This document shows, piece by piece, positions 31,130 to 38,705 of a stretch of DNA of 64,000 nt. The notes beneath the pieces were generated by a model. The model was not told where the DNA came from and did not search any database. It was given only the letters and a program-made list of their open reading frames with translations. Position numbers and translations under genes: made by a program. Origin of the DNA: Amniculibacterium aquaticum (GTDB lineage Bacteria > Bacteroidota > Bacteroidia > Flavobacteriales > Weeksellaceae); the NCBI RefSeq assembly GCF_003852705.1, contig NZ_REFA01000002.1, forward strand, positions 1-64,000. The letters run 5' to 3'. Each line of letters opens with the position of its first letter. The first letter of the stretch is position 1.

Positions 31130-32572
31130 ATGGAAATTAATCAGTTAGAACCGCAACAGATTTGGAAGAATTTTTCCTTACTGAATGCCGTTCCAAGACC
31201 ATCGAAAAAAGAAGAAAAGGTCATCGCTTTTATTAAAAAATTTGGTGAAAATTTAGGTTTGGATACCAAAGTAGATGAGGTGGGTAATGTCATCATCAGA
31301 AAACCGGCAACAGCTGGTATGGAAAATAGACAAACCATCGTTCTGCAATCGCACTTGGACATGGTTTGCCAAAAAAATAACGATGTCGATTTTGATTTTG
31401 AAACCCAAGGAATCATCATGGAAACCGATGGTGAATGGGTGAGAGCAAAAGGTACAACTTTGGGTGCCGATAACGGTTTGGGTGTTGCCACCATCATGTC
31501 CATTTTGGAAAGCGCAGATGTAGCACATCCGGCATTGGAAGCTCTATTTACCATTGACGAAGAAACAGGAATGACCGGAGCAATTGGTCTGAAACCGGGA
31601 GAGTTGCAAGGCAAAATTTTATTGAATTTGGATACCGAAGAAGACGATGAAATCGATATCGGTTGTGCCGGAGGTATAGATGTTACGGCTTCAGCAAACT
31701 TCGATGTTATTGGTAACAAAGGCGAAGTGGTAAAAATTTCGGTTAGCGGTTTGCAAGGCGGGCACTCTGGAATGGACATCCACAAAGGTTTTGGCAATGC
31801 GAATATCATCCTCGGAAGAGTATTGTTTACAGGAGTGGATGTACACGATTTGCAATTGATTTCCATTGATGGTGGCGGACTTAGAAATGCCATTCCAAGA
31901 GAAGCAGTAGCCTATATTTCTGTTCGAAATGCAAATGATTTCATAGAAGATGCTCAAAAATTAAGCAAAGATATTTTAGACGAATTTGCTTCTGTTGAAA
32001 AAGATTTGAAAATTATAATTGAAAAATCTGAAGCTGGGGATGATGCCGTATCAATTTCGGATTCTAAGAAGATTGTTTTGGCTCTGAAATCGGCTCATAA
32101 CGGAGTGTACAGAATGTCACCTGATGTAGAAGGATTGGTAGAATCGTCCAATAATGTGGCGAGAGTAGAGCTAAAAGAAGGTGCTTTGAAGATTCTCAAC
32201 CTCTCCAGATCTTCTGTAGAATCTACAAAGTATGCAGTAGCAGAACAACTAAAAGCGGTGTTTGAATTGGCCGATATGAATGTGGTGTTCAGCGGATCTT
32301 ATCCAGGTTGGAAACCAAAACCGGATGCAGCCATTATAAAAACCATGGTAGAAATTTACGAGAAAGAATTTTCGGAAAAACCAATGGTGGTGGCTTGTCA
32401 TGCCGGATTGGAATGTGGGATCATTGGAGCCAACTATCCTGAGATGGAAATGGTCAGCTTTGGTCCAACCATTCGTGGGGCACACTCACCGGACGAGAGA
32501 GCCCAAGTTGCTTCTGTACAGAAATTTTGGAAATATGTACAAGAAATTCTTAAAAATATACCGTTGAAATAA
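31130..32572 (+). CDS. pepD: Aminoacyl-histidine dipeptidase (Xaa-His dipeptidase, M20)
   Basis: The 480-residue metallopeptidase cleaves dipeptides such as beta-Ala-His. M20 metal-site motifs are VLQSHLDMVCQ (His, then Asp-x-Val), TLGADNGLGVATIM (bridging Asp), TIDEETGMTGA (catalytic Glu pair) and the late CHAGLECGIIG and GPTIRGAHSPDER (His). The lid domain includes GLQGGHSGMDIHKG. The length matches PepD of enterobacteria. No signal peptide is present, so it is cytosolic. It is followed by a 26-base palindromic terminator. Confidence 0.96.
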   Translation: MEINQLEPQQIWKNFSLLNAVPRPSKKEEKVIAFIKKFGENLGLDTKVDEVGNVIIRKPATAGMENRQTIVLQSHLDMVCQKNNDVDFDFETQGIIMETDGEWVRAKGTTLGADNGLGVATIMSILESADVAHPALEALFTIDEETGMTGAIGLKPGELQGKILLNLDTEEDDEIDIGCAGGIDVTASANFDVIGNKGEVVKISVSGLQGGHSGMDIHKGFGNANIILGRVLFTGVDVHDLQLISIDGGGLRNAIPREAVAYISVRNANDFIEDAQKLSKDILDEFASVEKDLKIIIEKSEAGDDAVSISDSKKIVLALKSAHNGVYRMSPDVEGLVESSNNVARVELKEGALKILNLSRSSVESTKYAVAEQLKAVFELADMNVVFSGSYPGWKPKPDAAIIKTMVEIYEKEFSEKPMVVACHAGLECGIIGANYPEMEMVSFGPTIRGAHSPDERAQVASVQKFWKYVQEILKNIPLK

Positions 32573-32580
32573 ACCAAGAA

Positions 32581-32614
32581 AAAACTCCCAAAATTTTGGG
32601 AGTTTTAATTTTTT
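32581..32614 (+). terminator. Terminator of pepD
   Basis: AAAACTCCCAAAA and TTTTGGGAGTTTT (32581-32606) form a perfect palindrome, followed by AATTTTTTTT. Confidence 0.88.
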
Positions 32615-32619
32615 TTAGG

Positions 32620-32727
32620 CTAAGAGCCCGTTTAAAATTTTACCGAAATAATAATTCGGCTATTTCTTATCTTTCTTATCTGCTTTTTTGTATTCTATTT
32701 AGATATAAAATTTAAAAAGGCTCTAAA
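32620..32727. mobile_element. MITE-like element, copy B (GAGCC ends, TAA duplication)
   Basis: GAGCCCGTTTAAAATTTTA (from 32624) and its partner at the right end, reading GAGCCTTTTTAAATTTTAT on the minus strand (to 32723), are imperfect 19-base inverted repeats. TAA flanks both ends. The first ~36 bases match copy A in inverted orientation. The 60-base interior is T-rich on the plus strand and non-coding. The element sits eight bases beyond the ferredoxin stop and may contribute to ending that transcript. Confidence 0.62.
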
Positions 32728-32735
32728 AATTGATC

Positions 32736-33068
32736 TTAAGGATACGCTGCCATTTGAACTTCCAAACCGTCCAATTCTTCGGTGATGAAGATTTGGCAAC
32801 CCAATCTAGAATTGTCTTTTACATGGAAAGCTTCCCCCAACATGGCGTCTTCTTCGTCGCCCATTTCGTGTAGTTTTTCGCTTCCATCTACGATGTAAAC
32901 TTGGCAAGATGCACACATGCACATCCCTCCACAAACGCCTATGGTACCTTCGTCTGCCAATTCATAAGACCTCATAACTTCCATCAAATTCATGGACATA
33001 TCCGTAGGAGCAACCAAATCGTGTGTTACTCCGTTTCTATCGGTGATTTTTATATTAATATCAGACAT
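32736..33068 (-). CDS. fdx: 2Fe-2S ferredoxin, adrenodoxin type
   Basis: The 110-residue ferredoxin carries the cluster ligands in GVCGGMCMCASCQVYI (C-x5-C-x2-C, with extra Cys residues between) and the distal Cys in RLGCQIFITEELDGLEV. The beta-grasp N-terminus INIKITDRNGVTHDLVAP is typical. It probably passes electrons from the flavoprotein reductase encoded 16 bases upstream to partners such as Fe-S assembly, P450 or desaturase systems. The pairing of reductase and ferredoxin in one operon supports a complete small electron-transfer chain. Two non-ligand cysteines near the cluster are notable but not unusual. Confidence 0.92.
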   Translation of the reverse strand: MSDINIKITDRNGVTHDLVAPTDMSMNLMEVMRSYELADEGTIGVCGGMCMCASCQVYIVDGSEKLHEMGDEEDAMLGEAFHVKDNSRLGCQIFITEELDGLEVQMAAYP

Positions 33069-33084
33069 GGTATTTTTTTAGAGA

Positions 33085-34137
33085 TTAATCAATCTTTTTA
33101 ACAACGGCTTTTTCTGCTTCTTTTCTACTTCCGTCAAAACCATCAACACCGCTTACAGTAGTATATTTCAAAACATATTTTTTACCAGGATTCAGTCGGT
33201 TGTACACCGATTGGCACATCATCGTTCCTTCGTGGAATCCGCATAAAATTAATTTTAATTTTCCCGGATATGTATTGATGTCTCCAATAGCGTAGATGCC
33301 TTCGATGTTGGTTTGGTAGTCCAAGGCATTGTTTACTTTGATGGCATTTTTTTCAATTTCCAATCCCCAGTTTCCAATGGCTCCCAATTTTGGAGTTAGT
33401 CCGAATAAAGGAATGAAATAATCGGTTTCTACATCAAATTTTTCTCCGTCTTTTTCAACGGTAATGGCATTAACAACGCCGTTTCCATGGATGGCGGTAA
33501 CTTCTGCAGGAGTGATCAGATTGATCTTTCCTTGGTTCTTCAGTTCTTGAACTTTTTCTACAGAGTCCAAAGCACCACGGAACTCGTTTCTTCTGTGGAT
33601 GAGGGTTACCTCGCTGGCTACATTCGATAAGAAAATAGACCAATCCAGTGCAGAGTCTCCACCTCCGGCAATCACAATTTTTTTACCACGGAAATGTTCA
33701 GGATCTTTTACAAAATATTCTACTCCTTTTTCTTCATAATCAAAAAGGTTTTCAATCTCCGGTTTTCTAGGTTCAAAAGTCCCTAAACCTCCAGCAATGG
33801 CAATGGCTTTAGCTCTGTGGACAGTTCCTTTGTTGGTGATTACTTCAAACCATTCATTATCGATTTTTGTTAAAGTTTCTGCCGTTTCACCTAGGGTAAA
33901 TCCAGGTTGGAATTGTTTGATCTGTTCCATCAGATTATCCACCAATTCTCCAGCGTTTACCGATGGGTATCCCGGAATATCGAAAATTGGTTTTTTAGGA
34001 TACAATTCTGCCAATTGTCCACCCGGTTGAGGCAATGCATCAATGATGTGGCATTTTATTTTAAGCAGTCCGGCTTCGAATACGGAAAATAGACCTGTTG
34101 GTCCGGCTCCTATGATCAGTAAATCAGTTGTTATCAT
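33085..34137 (-). CDS. Ferredoxin--NADP(+) reductase, thioredoxin-reductase-like type
   Basis: The 350-residue flavoprotein has the FAD-binding LLIIGAGPTGLFSVFEAG at the N-terminus, a central NAD(P)-binding KIVIAGGGDSALDWSIFLS with HRRNEFRGA downstream (basic residues favouring NADPH), and GIYAIGDINTYPGKLKLILCGFHEG near the end. It lacks the CxxC of thioredoxin reductase, and that, with the extended C-terminal tail, fits the YumC/plant-unlike FNR class. The ferredoxin gene 16 bases downstream is its likely partner. Confidence 0.92.
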   Translation of the reverse strand: MITTDLLIIGAGPTGLFSVFEAGLLKIKCHIIDALPQPGGQLAELYPKKPIFDIPGYPSVNAGELVDNLMEQIKQFQPGFTLGETAETLTKIDNEWFEVITNKGTVHRAKAIAIAGGLGTFEPRKPEIENLFDYEEKGVEYFVKDPEHFRGKKIVIAGGGDSALDWSIFLSNVASEVTLIHRRNEFRGALDSVEKVQELKNQGKINLITPAEVTAIHGNGVVNAITVEKDGEKFDVETDYFIPLFGLTPKLGAIGNWGLEIEKNAIKVNNALDYQTNIEGIYAIGDINTYPGKLKLILCGFHEGTMMCQSVYNRLNPGKKYVLKYTTVSGVDGFDGSRKEAEKAVVKKID

Positions 34138-34219
34138 GAATTGTTGTATGGATAAATTGATTATTAAAAATATTAAACACCGTTTTTGACATTCGTAAAG
34201 CTCGATGTAAAAAACGGTG

Positions 34220-34227
34220 CAAATTTA
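34220..34227 (-). promoter_or_regulatory. -7 box TAAATTTG for the reductase-ferredoxin operon
   Basis: The minus strand reads CATTAAATTTGCACCG, an exact consensus match 82 bases before the reductase ATG. The resulting leader of about 75 bases is AT-rich with no structure I recognise. Confidence 0.45.
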
Positions 34228-34313
34228 ATGAAAATTAAAAGAATGACTCTGTAATTTTGATTACAATTGTTATAAATCATCATGTGAATTGGTCTATGAT
34301 GAAAATTGCAATG

Positions 34314-34952
34314 TTATTTTTCCAAAAATGCCATCAGATCCATGTAGTTTTTTTGGTTGATGCCGTGCCCATTCATGTATTCTCGGAAAGAGAAATAACA
34401 ACTCAAATCGTACAACAAGTCTGCCCCTTTTTTGCCCCAATCCATCGGGATAATGGCATCGTCTGAACCGTGAGAAACAAAGAAACGAAGTCGTTCTAAT
34501 TTTTTTTTATCTTTTACCTTGTTTTTAAGGATTTTCTCTTCGGGATAGGCACTTAGAATAGCAATTTTATTGAACATTTCGGGTGCACTTAATGCCAATG
34601 CATAAGACAAAACACCGCCCTGAGAAAAACCACAAAGATGGGTCGGGTTGTCTGAAAGTCCGTAATGGTTAGAAATTTTCAGCATGCTTTCCAACAAGGC
34701 GTTCAGTGCTTGATTGGCTTGGGGCACATCAATAAATTTTTCGGGATCGTTCAAATCGATATCGTACCAGCTGTAGCCCTCAAAAGGCGTTTCTTTCGGC
34801 GCTCTATAACTTACGATGATCCAATCTTTGGGAAGTGTTGGGACAAAGGAGAATAGGTCTTGCTCGTTGCTGCCGTAGCCGTGCAACATGAATAGGATAG
34901 GGGTTTTCGAGGTGATGGTTTCCGGCTCTCGAACGATATATTTTAATTCCAT
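34314..34952 (-). CDS. Alpha/beta hydrolase, phospholipase/carboxylesterase type
   Basis: The 212-residue enzyme resembles the carboxylesterase/acyl-protein thioesterase group. It has the oxyanion strand LFMLHGYGSNEQDLFSFVP, the nucleophile elbow LCGFSQGGVLSYALA (Ser in G-F-S-Q-G), an acid residue in SHGSDDAIIP and a C-terminal His in MNGHGINQKN. There is no signal peptide. Substrates could be short-chain esters or lysophospholipids. Confidence 0.88.
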   Translation of the reverse strand: MELKYIVREPETITSKTPILFMLHGYGSNEQDLFSFVPTLPKDWIIVSYRAPKETPFEGYSWYDIDLNDPEKFIDVPQANQALNALLESMLKISNHYGLSDNPTHLCGFSQGGVLSYALALSAPEMFNKIAILSAYPEEKILKNKVKDKKKLERLRFFVSHGSDDAIIPMDWGKKGADLLYDLSCYFSFREYMNGHGINQKNYMDLMAFLEK

Positions 34953-34990
34953 TGGACAGGGATGGTATTTTGTTAAATTTTTTTTAGAAT

Positions 34991-35040
34991 AACAAACCGC
35001 AACAATGGATTTGGTGCGGTTTGTTTATTTTTATCTTTTT
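34991..35040. terminator. Hairpin between the hydrolase and M13 peptidase genes
   Basis: AACAAACCGC (34991-35000) pairs with GCGGTTTGTT (35016-35025) around a 15-base loop. The T-rich side (TATTTTTATCTTTTTT) is on the plus strand, although the nearest gene ends (M13) run on the minus strand, so the orientation is not clear. Confidence 0.5.
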
Positions 35041-35044
35041 TGAA

Positions 35045-37141
35045 TTACCAAATTTTTACTCTTTGTTCAGGAGCTTTATAATGCTTATCTCCCGCTTGGA
35101 TGTTGAAGGCTTTGTACCAGGCATCGGTGTTTTCTAACGGCCCGAAACTTCTAAAATATCCTGGAGAGTGCGGATCGGTTTTTACTTGGTTCAACATGTA
35201 TTTTTCTGAAGAAAGCGTTCTCCAAACGGTTGCCCAACTTAGGAAAAATCTTTGGTCTTGGCTGTAACCGCTGATGTTTCCGGGGTTTCCATGATCTTTA
35301 AGATACATTTGAAGAGCATCAAAGGCAATGTTTACACCACCAAGATCGGCGATGTTTTCTCCGTTGGTAAATGTTCCGTTTACTTTTGTTCCTTTCACCG
35401 GTTCGTACTGATCGTATTGGGCAGCCAAGGCTTTTGTTGCTTTTTCAAAGTTGGCTTTATCTTCTGGAGTCCACCAATCGACCAAATTTCCATCAGCATC
35501 AAACTGTGCTCCGGAATCGTCGAATCCATGGGTAATTTCGTGACCGATAACCGCACCAATTCCACCGAAATTAATTGCAGCATCTGCATTGGGGTTGAAG
35601 AAAGGCGGTTGTAGGATGGCAGCTGGGAAAACGATTTCATTGTTCAAAGGGTTGTAGTATGCATTAACCGTTTGCGGGGTCATTCCCCATTCAGCTTTAT
35701 CAACTGCTTTGCCCACTTTGTCCAGATCTTTTTGGTATTGCCATTCGGTAATGTTTTGTAGGTTTTTATACAAAGATCCACCGTCTTTTTCTGAAAGGAT
35801 TACCAATTTAGAATAGTCTTTCCACTTGTCGGGATAAGCGACTTTTACTGTGAATTTGTTTAGTTTTTCAATGGCTTTTTTCTTGGTGGTGTCGGACATC
35901 CAGCTTAGGTTTTTGATGTGCTGGTCGAAGCTTTTTAGTAGATAATCGACCAAGACCACCATTTTTTGTTTGTCGGCTTCCGAGAAATATTTTTGAACAT
36001 ACAATTTACCAAAAGCCTCACCCAAACTTCCGTTGATTAATTGGTAAGCTCTCTTGTTTAGGGCTCTTTGTTCTTGTTGTCCGTTGAGGTATTTGCCATA
36101 AAAATCAAATTTTTTATTATCCAAATCTTGGGTCAGATAGCTGGCAGAACTGGATAATAAATGAAATTTCATGTAATCCTTGATGGTTGCAAGATTTTTC
36201 TCGTTGATGAGGGTGTCAAAATTTTCAAAGAATTTTTTCTCGCCAACAATTACCTTATCGGTTTTTACTCCTACTTTAGCCAGATAATCTTGAAGGTTGA
36301 TGGTTTTAACCGTTTTTTTCAACTCGGCCATGGTCATTGGGTTGTATTGCAATGTCGCATCTCGAATTTGTTCGTTGTTCAGGTAGGTATTGGCAATTTT
36401 CTTCTCCAAATCCACAATGTTTTTTGCTACAATTTTAGGATTTTTGTATCCCAAAACTTCCAACATAGAACTTACGAATTCTGTATATTTTGCAAGAGTT
36501 TCTGTATTTTTAGCATTTACTTTTTGGTAATAATCTCTACCCAATCCCAATTCGGGATTTCCAAGATAGACGGCATTCATCTTGCTGTCTTTCATGTCGG
36601 CATCTACACCCCAAGCGTACAAAGTATTTTCACCATTTTTTGTGGCTTCTATCATGTATTTTTGCAAGTCGCTGATGTTTTTTATGGCATCAATTTTTGC
36701 TAAATCGTTTTTAATTGGGTTAATGCCATCGGCATTTCTCTTGTCCATGTCCATGTAAGATGCATAAAGATCTTGAATTTTTTTGCCTTCGCTTCCTGCA
36801 TCAAAATGTTCTTTTAACAAGTTATTTAGGATGGTCATGGAGTTGTTGTCCGTGTCTTCGCCCAATTTGTTGAAGCTTCCCCAAGTGGATTTGTCTGCCG
36901 GGATTTTGGCGGTTTTCATCCAAGTTCCGTTTACGAAATTGTAAAAATCGTCTTGTGGTCGTACGGATTTATCCATTGCCGTAAGGTCCAAACCGTTTTC
37001 TTTGGGTTCTTCTTTTTTAGTTTCTGGAAGGGTGTTTTCCATGGCTTTTGTGTTTTGTGTTGTATTTTTTGGTGTCGTGTTGCACGAGGTAAATGATAAT
37101 AAACCTGCAAAAGCAAGAATGCCGATATTTAATTTTTTCAT
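35045..37141 (-). CDS. M13-family (neprilysin/PepO-like) metallopeptidase, lipoprotein
   Basis: The 698-residue protein begins MKKLNIGILAFAGLLSFTSC, a lipoprotein signal with Cys ~20, then a Thr/Lys/Asn-rich tether. The zinc site is VIGHEITHGFDDSGAQFD with the third ligand in ENIADLGGVNIAFDAL, and the NAYYNPLNNEIVFPAAILQPP substrate-binding segment is complete. The chain ends PEQRVKIW, the usual M13 C-terminus. Such enzymes trim oligopeptides in the periplasm or at the cell surface. The longer frame adds 24 residues ahead of a good signal peptide and is rejected. A -7 box lies 30 bases upstream. Confidence 0.95.
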   Translation of the reverse strand: MKKLNIGILAFAGLLSFTSCNTTPKNTTQNTKAMENTLPETKKEEPKENGLDLTAMDKSVRPQDDFYNFVNGTWMKTAKIPADKSTWGSFNKLGEDTDNNSMTILNNLLKEHFDAGSEGKKIQDLYASYMDMDKRNADGINPIKNDLAKIDAIKNISDLQKYMIEATKNGENTLYAWGVDADMKDSKMNAVYLGNPELGLGRDYYQKVNAKNTETLAKYTEFVSSMLEVLGYKNPKIVAKNIVDLEKKIANTYLNNEQIRDATLQYNPMTMAELKKTVKTINLQDYLAKVGVKTDKVIVGEKKFFENFDTLINEKNLATIKDYMKFHLLSSSASYLTQDLDNKKFDFYGKYLNGQQEQRALNKRAYQLINGSLGEAFGKLYVQKYFSEADKQKMVVLVDYLLKSFDQHIKNLSWMSDTTKKKAIEKLNKFTVKVAYPDKWKDYSKLVILSEKDGGSLYKNLQNITEWQYQKDLDKVGKAVDKAEWGMTPQTVNAYYNPLNNEIVFPAAILQPPFFNPNADAAINFGGIGAVIGHEITHGFDDSGAQFDADGNLVDWWTPEDKANFEKATKALAAQYDQYEPVKGTKVNGTFTNGENIADLGGVNIAFDALQMYLKDHGNPGNISGYSQDQRFFLSWATVWRTLSSEKYMLNQVKTDPHSPGYFRSFGPLENTDAWYKAFNIQAGDKHYKAPEQRVKIW

Positions 37142-37170
37142 GTAAATGATTTTACTATAATTTTGAAGAG

Positions 37171-37178
37171 CAAATTTA
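37171..37178 (-). promoter_or_regulatory. -7 box TAAATTTG for the M13 peptidase
   Basis: The minus strand reads CCGTAAATTTGCTC 30 bases before the ATG, an exact TAnnTTTG match. Confidence 0.5.
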
Positions 37179-37209
37179 CGGTAAAATAGTTTTCCAACAT
37201 ATTTTCTGT

Positions 37210-37431
37210 GCAAATCTCCACGGCGTTCGCATTTAAATTTTATGCTATTGTGAAAGCAATGCTTCTATGAAAAGAACTCTCTATTACAAACCAAAACCTA
37301 TGTGGCTGTGTGGTGAAAATATAAAACCACACAGATTCATAGACTTTTTAAGTAAAATAATGGATAAAAGATATTATAGAAAATACATTTTTCACATGGT
37401 TTTTTAAAAGAGAATGCTGTGGCAAATCTCC
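37210..37431. repeat. 205-bp dispersed repeat, copy 2 (MITE-like)
   Basis: The element (37218-37423) is the reverse-orientation copy of the one at 23385-23588, about 85% identical by eye. Its ends read CCACGGCGTTCGC and, on the other strand, CCACAGCATTCTC. It is flanked by the exact 10-base direct repeat GCAAATCTCC at 37210-37219 and 37422-37431, as expected of a target duplication. It fills nearly all of the space between the M13 promoter and the end of the DUF2807 gene. No coding potential was seen. Confidence 0.8.
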
Positions 37432-37448
37432 AAATGCAAGAAGCGGGC

Positions 37449-38117
37449 TTATTTTATAAAATTGATTTTCCCACCCAAAACGGTTTTGGTATTTCTGTCT
37501 TTGGGATTCCCCAAAATGTCCACAACACCGCCGGCTCTGGTTTTTACGATAACGGATTCTTTGGCATAGATGCTGGCGTGTCCTCCTGCATTTGCAGTCG
37601 CTTCGGTTTCTTGTGAAATTAATTCTTTTCCGAAATATTTTGCTCCGGAATTGATGATAAGGTCTTGTTTTTCTGCGGTTCCCTTCAAGTGGATTTGGCC
37701 GCCGGAATTGGCTTTAATGCTCAGATTTTTAACATCCAAATCGAGCTTGATTACCGATCCTTCGTTGGCAGTAAGTTGTAGTCGATTGCCATTAACCGTT
37801 GCATTGGAACTGATGCTGGCACCTTGACTGCCTTGTATTTCTTGTAATTTGGTGTAATATACTTTTATTTTTGTATCGGCTCCTTGCATCAATAGCGTTG
37901 GGATCATTCGTATTTTTAGTTCTCCGTTTTTGTTGACCAATTCTACATCCTGGTCGTTGTTGCTGATGATTTCTACCTTAGAATCCTTTGAGGGTACGAG
38001 TTCTACTGAAATTTTATCGTAGGCTTTAACTGCTGAAAAATCACCTAGATTCTTTGTGCTTTGAGCGGTGAAAAATTGTACAAAACAAAGGGTGGAAACG
38101 GTTATAAGTTGTCGCAT
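37449..38117 (-). CDS. Head-GIN (DUF2807) domain protein, exported
   Basis: The 222-residue protein has a signal peptide (MRQLITVSTLCFVQFFTAQS) and then repeating beta-solenoid-like strands: NLGDFSAVKAYDKISVELVPS, IKVYYTKLQEIQGSQGASISSNATVNG, LSIKANSGGQIHLKGTAEKQDLIINSGAKY and AGGHASIYAKESVIVKTRAGGVVDILGNP. This Gly/Ser/Asn pattern is the DUF2807 signature in Bacteroidota. Its role is unknown. An auto-transporter adhesin-like surface role has been proposed for relatives. Confidence 0.87.
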   Translation of the reverse strand: MRQLITVSTLCFVQFFTAQSTKNLGDFSAVKAYDKISVELVPSKDSKVEIISNNDQDVELVNKNGELKIRMIPTLLMQGADTKIKVYYTKLQEIQGSQGASISSNATVNGNRLQLTANEGSVIKLDLDVKNLSIKANSGGQIHLKGTAEKQDLIINSGAKYFGKELISQETEATANAGGHASIYAKESVIVKTRAGGVVDILGNPKDRNTKTVLGGKINFIK

Positions 38118-38196
38118 ATTTTTATATTTTTTTAGTTAAACGATTTTTCCTGATTTTAAGTGTGAGGATTTGTATTTGTTTAACAAAATTCAAACC

Positions 38197-38229
38197 AAAA
38201 AAATATCCACCTCTGTTGAAAAGGTGGAT
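38197..38229 (-). terminator. Terminator of the M3 peptidase-STM3941 operon
   Basis: On the minus strand ATCCACCT (38229-38222), TTTCAACAG and AGGTGGAT (38212-38205) are followed by ATTTTTTTGG. The stem matches that of the glnS terminator. Confidence 0.82.
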
Positions 38230-38240
38230 GTAGTATTAAT

Positions 38241-38699
38241 TTATAAGGGTTGCTTAGACCAATGTTCATTCAAGATTTCGTTGAGTTCTTCAGCGCTTTT
38301 TCCGTAATTGTCAGGGAGCATACTCTCGTTGTTGGTCAGCATTTTGGAAGCGTCGTAACCCAAGTATTTGCCTTTGAAATGGTCTGCAAATCGAATCATG
38401 ACAAAGGTTTTTAAAAAGACTTTTTTGGTGTAAAATCCTTTAATGTCCGTCCATTTTAATTCTGAAGAACTGAATAGGGTTTTTACAAAAATTCCTCGAT
38501 CCGAAATCTTTAAATAGGTGGAATTGGGAATCAATTGCAACATCGCCAATAAGGTAGATAGACCAAATAATGCTATGGTAAACCAACCGTAGTTGATGCC
38601 TTTGTTAACGAGGTTAATGCCTAAAATGACAAATCCAATGCTTAAAAAAGCTCCCAAAATGGGTTTCCATAATTTGGGTTTCAAAACAATTTCTTTCAT
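38241..38699 (-). CDS. STM3941-family membrane protein
   Basis: The 152-residue protein has two N-terminal transmembrane helices (AFLSIGFVILGINLVNKG and WFTIALFGLSTLLAMLQL), then a cytoplasmic PH-like part (YLKISDRGIFVKTLFSSSELKWTDIKGFYTKKV) and the family-typical LPDNYGKSAEELNEILN near the end. I use the ATG at 38697-38699. A TTG two codons upstream is possible. The gene begins six bases after the M3 peptidase stop, so the two are translationally close. The function is unknown. Confidence 0.78.
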   Translation of the reverse strand: MKEIVLKPKLWKPILGAFLSIGFVILGINLVNKGINYGWFTIALFGLSTLLAMLQLIPNSTYLKISDRGIFVKTLFSSSELKWTDIKGFYTKKVFLKTFVMIRFADHFKGKYLGYDASKMLTNNESMLPDNYGKSAEELNEILNEHWSKQPL

Positions 38700-38705
38700 A
38701 AACAA

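Noticed and set aside
31141-31893. 250-residue minus-strand frame opposite pepD
   Set aside because: It is Ser/Pro-rich antisense of a clear M20 peptidase with all active-site motifs.
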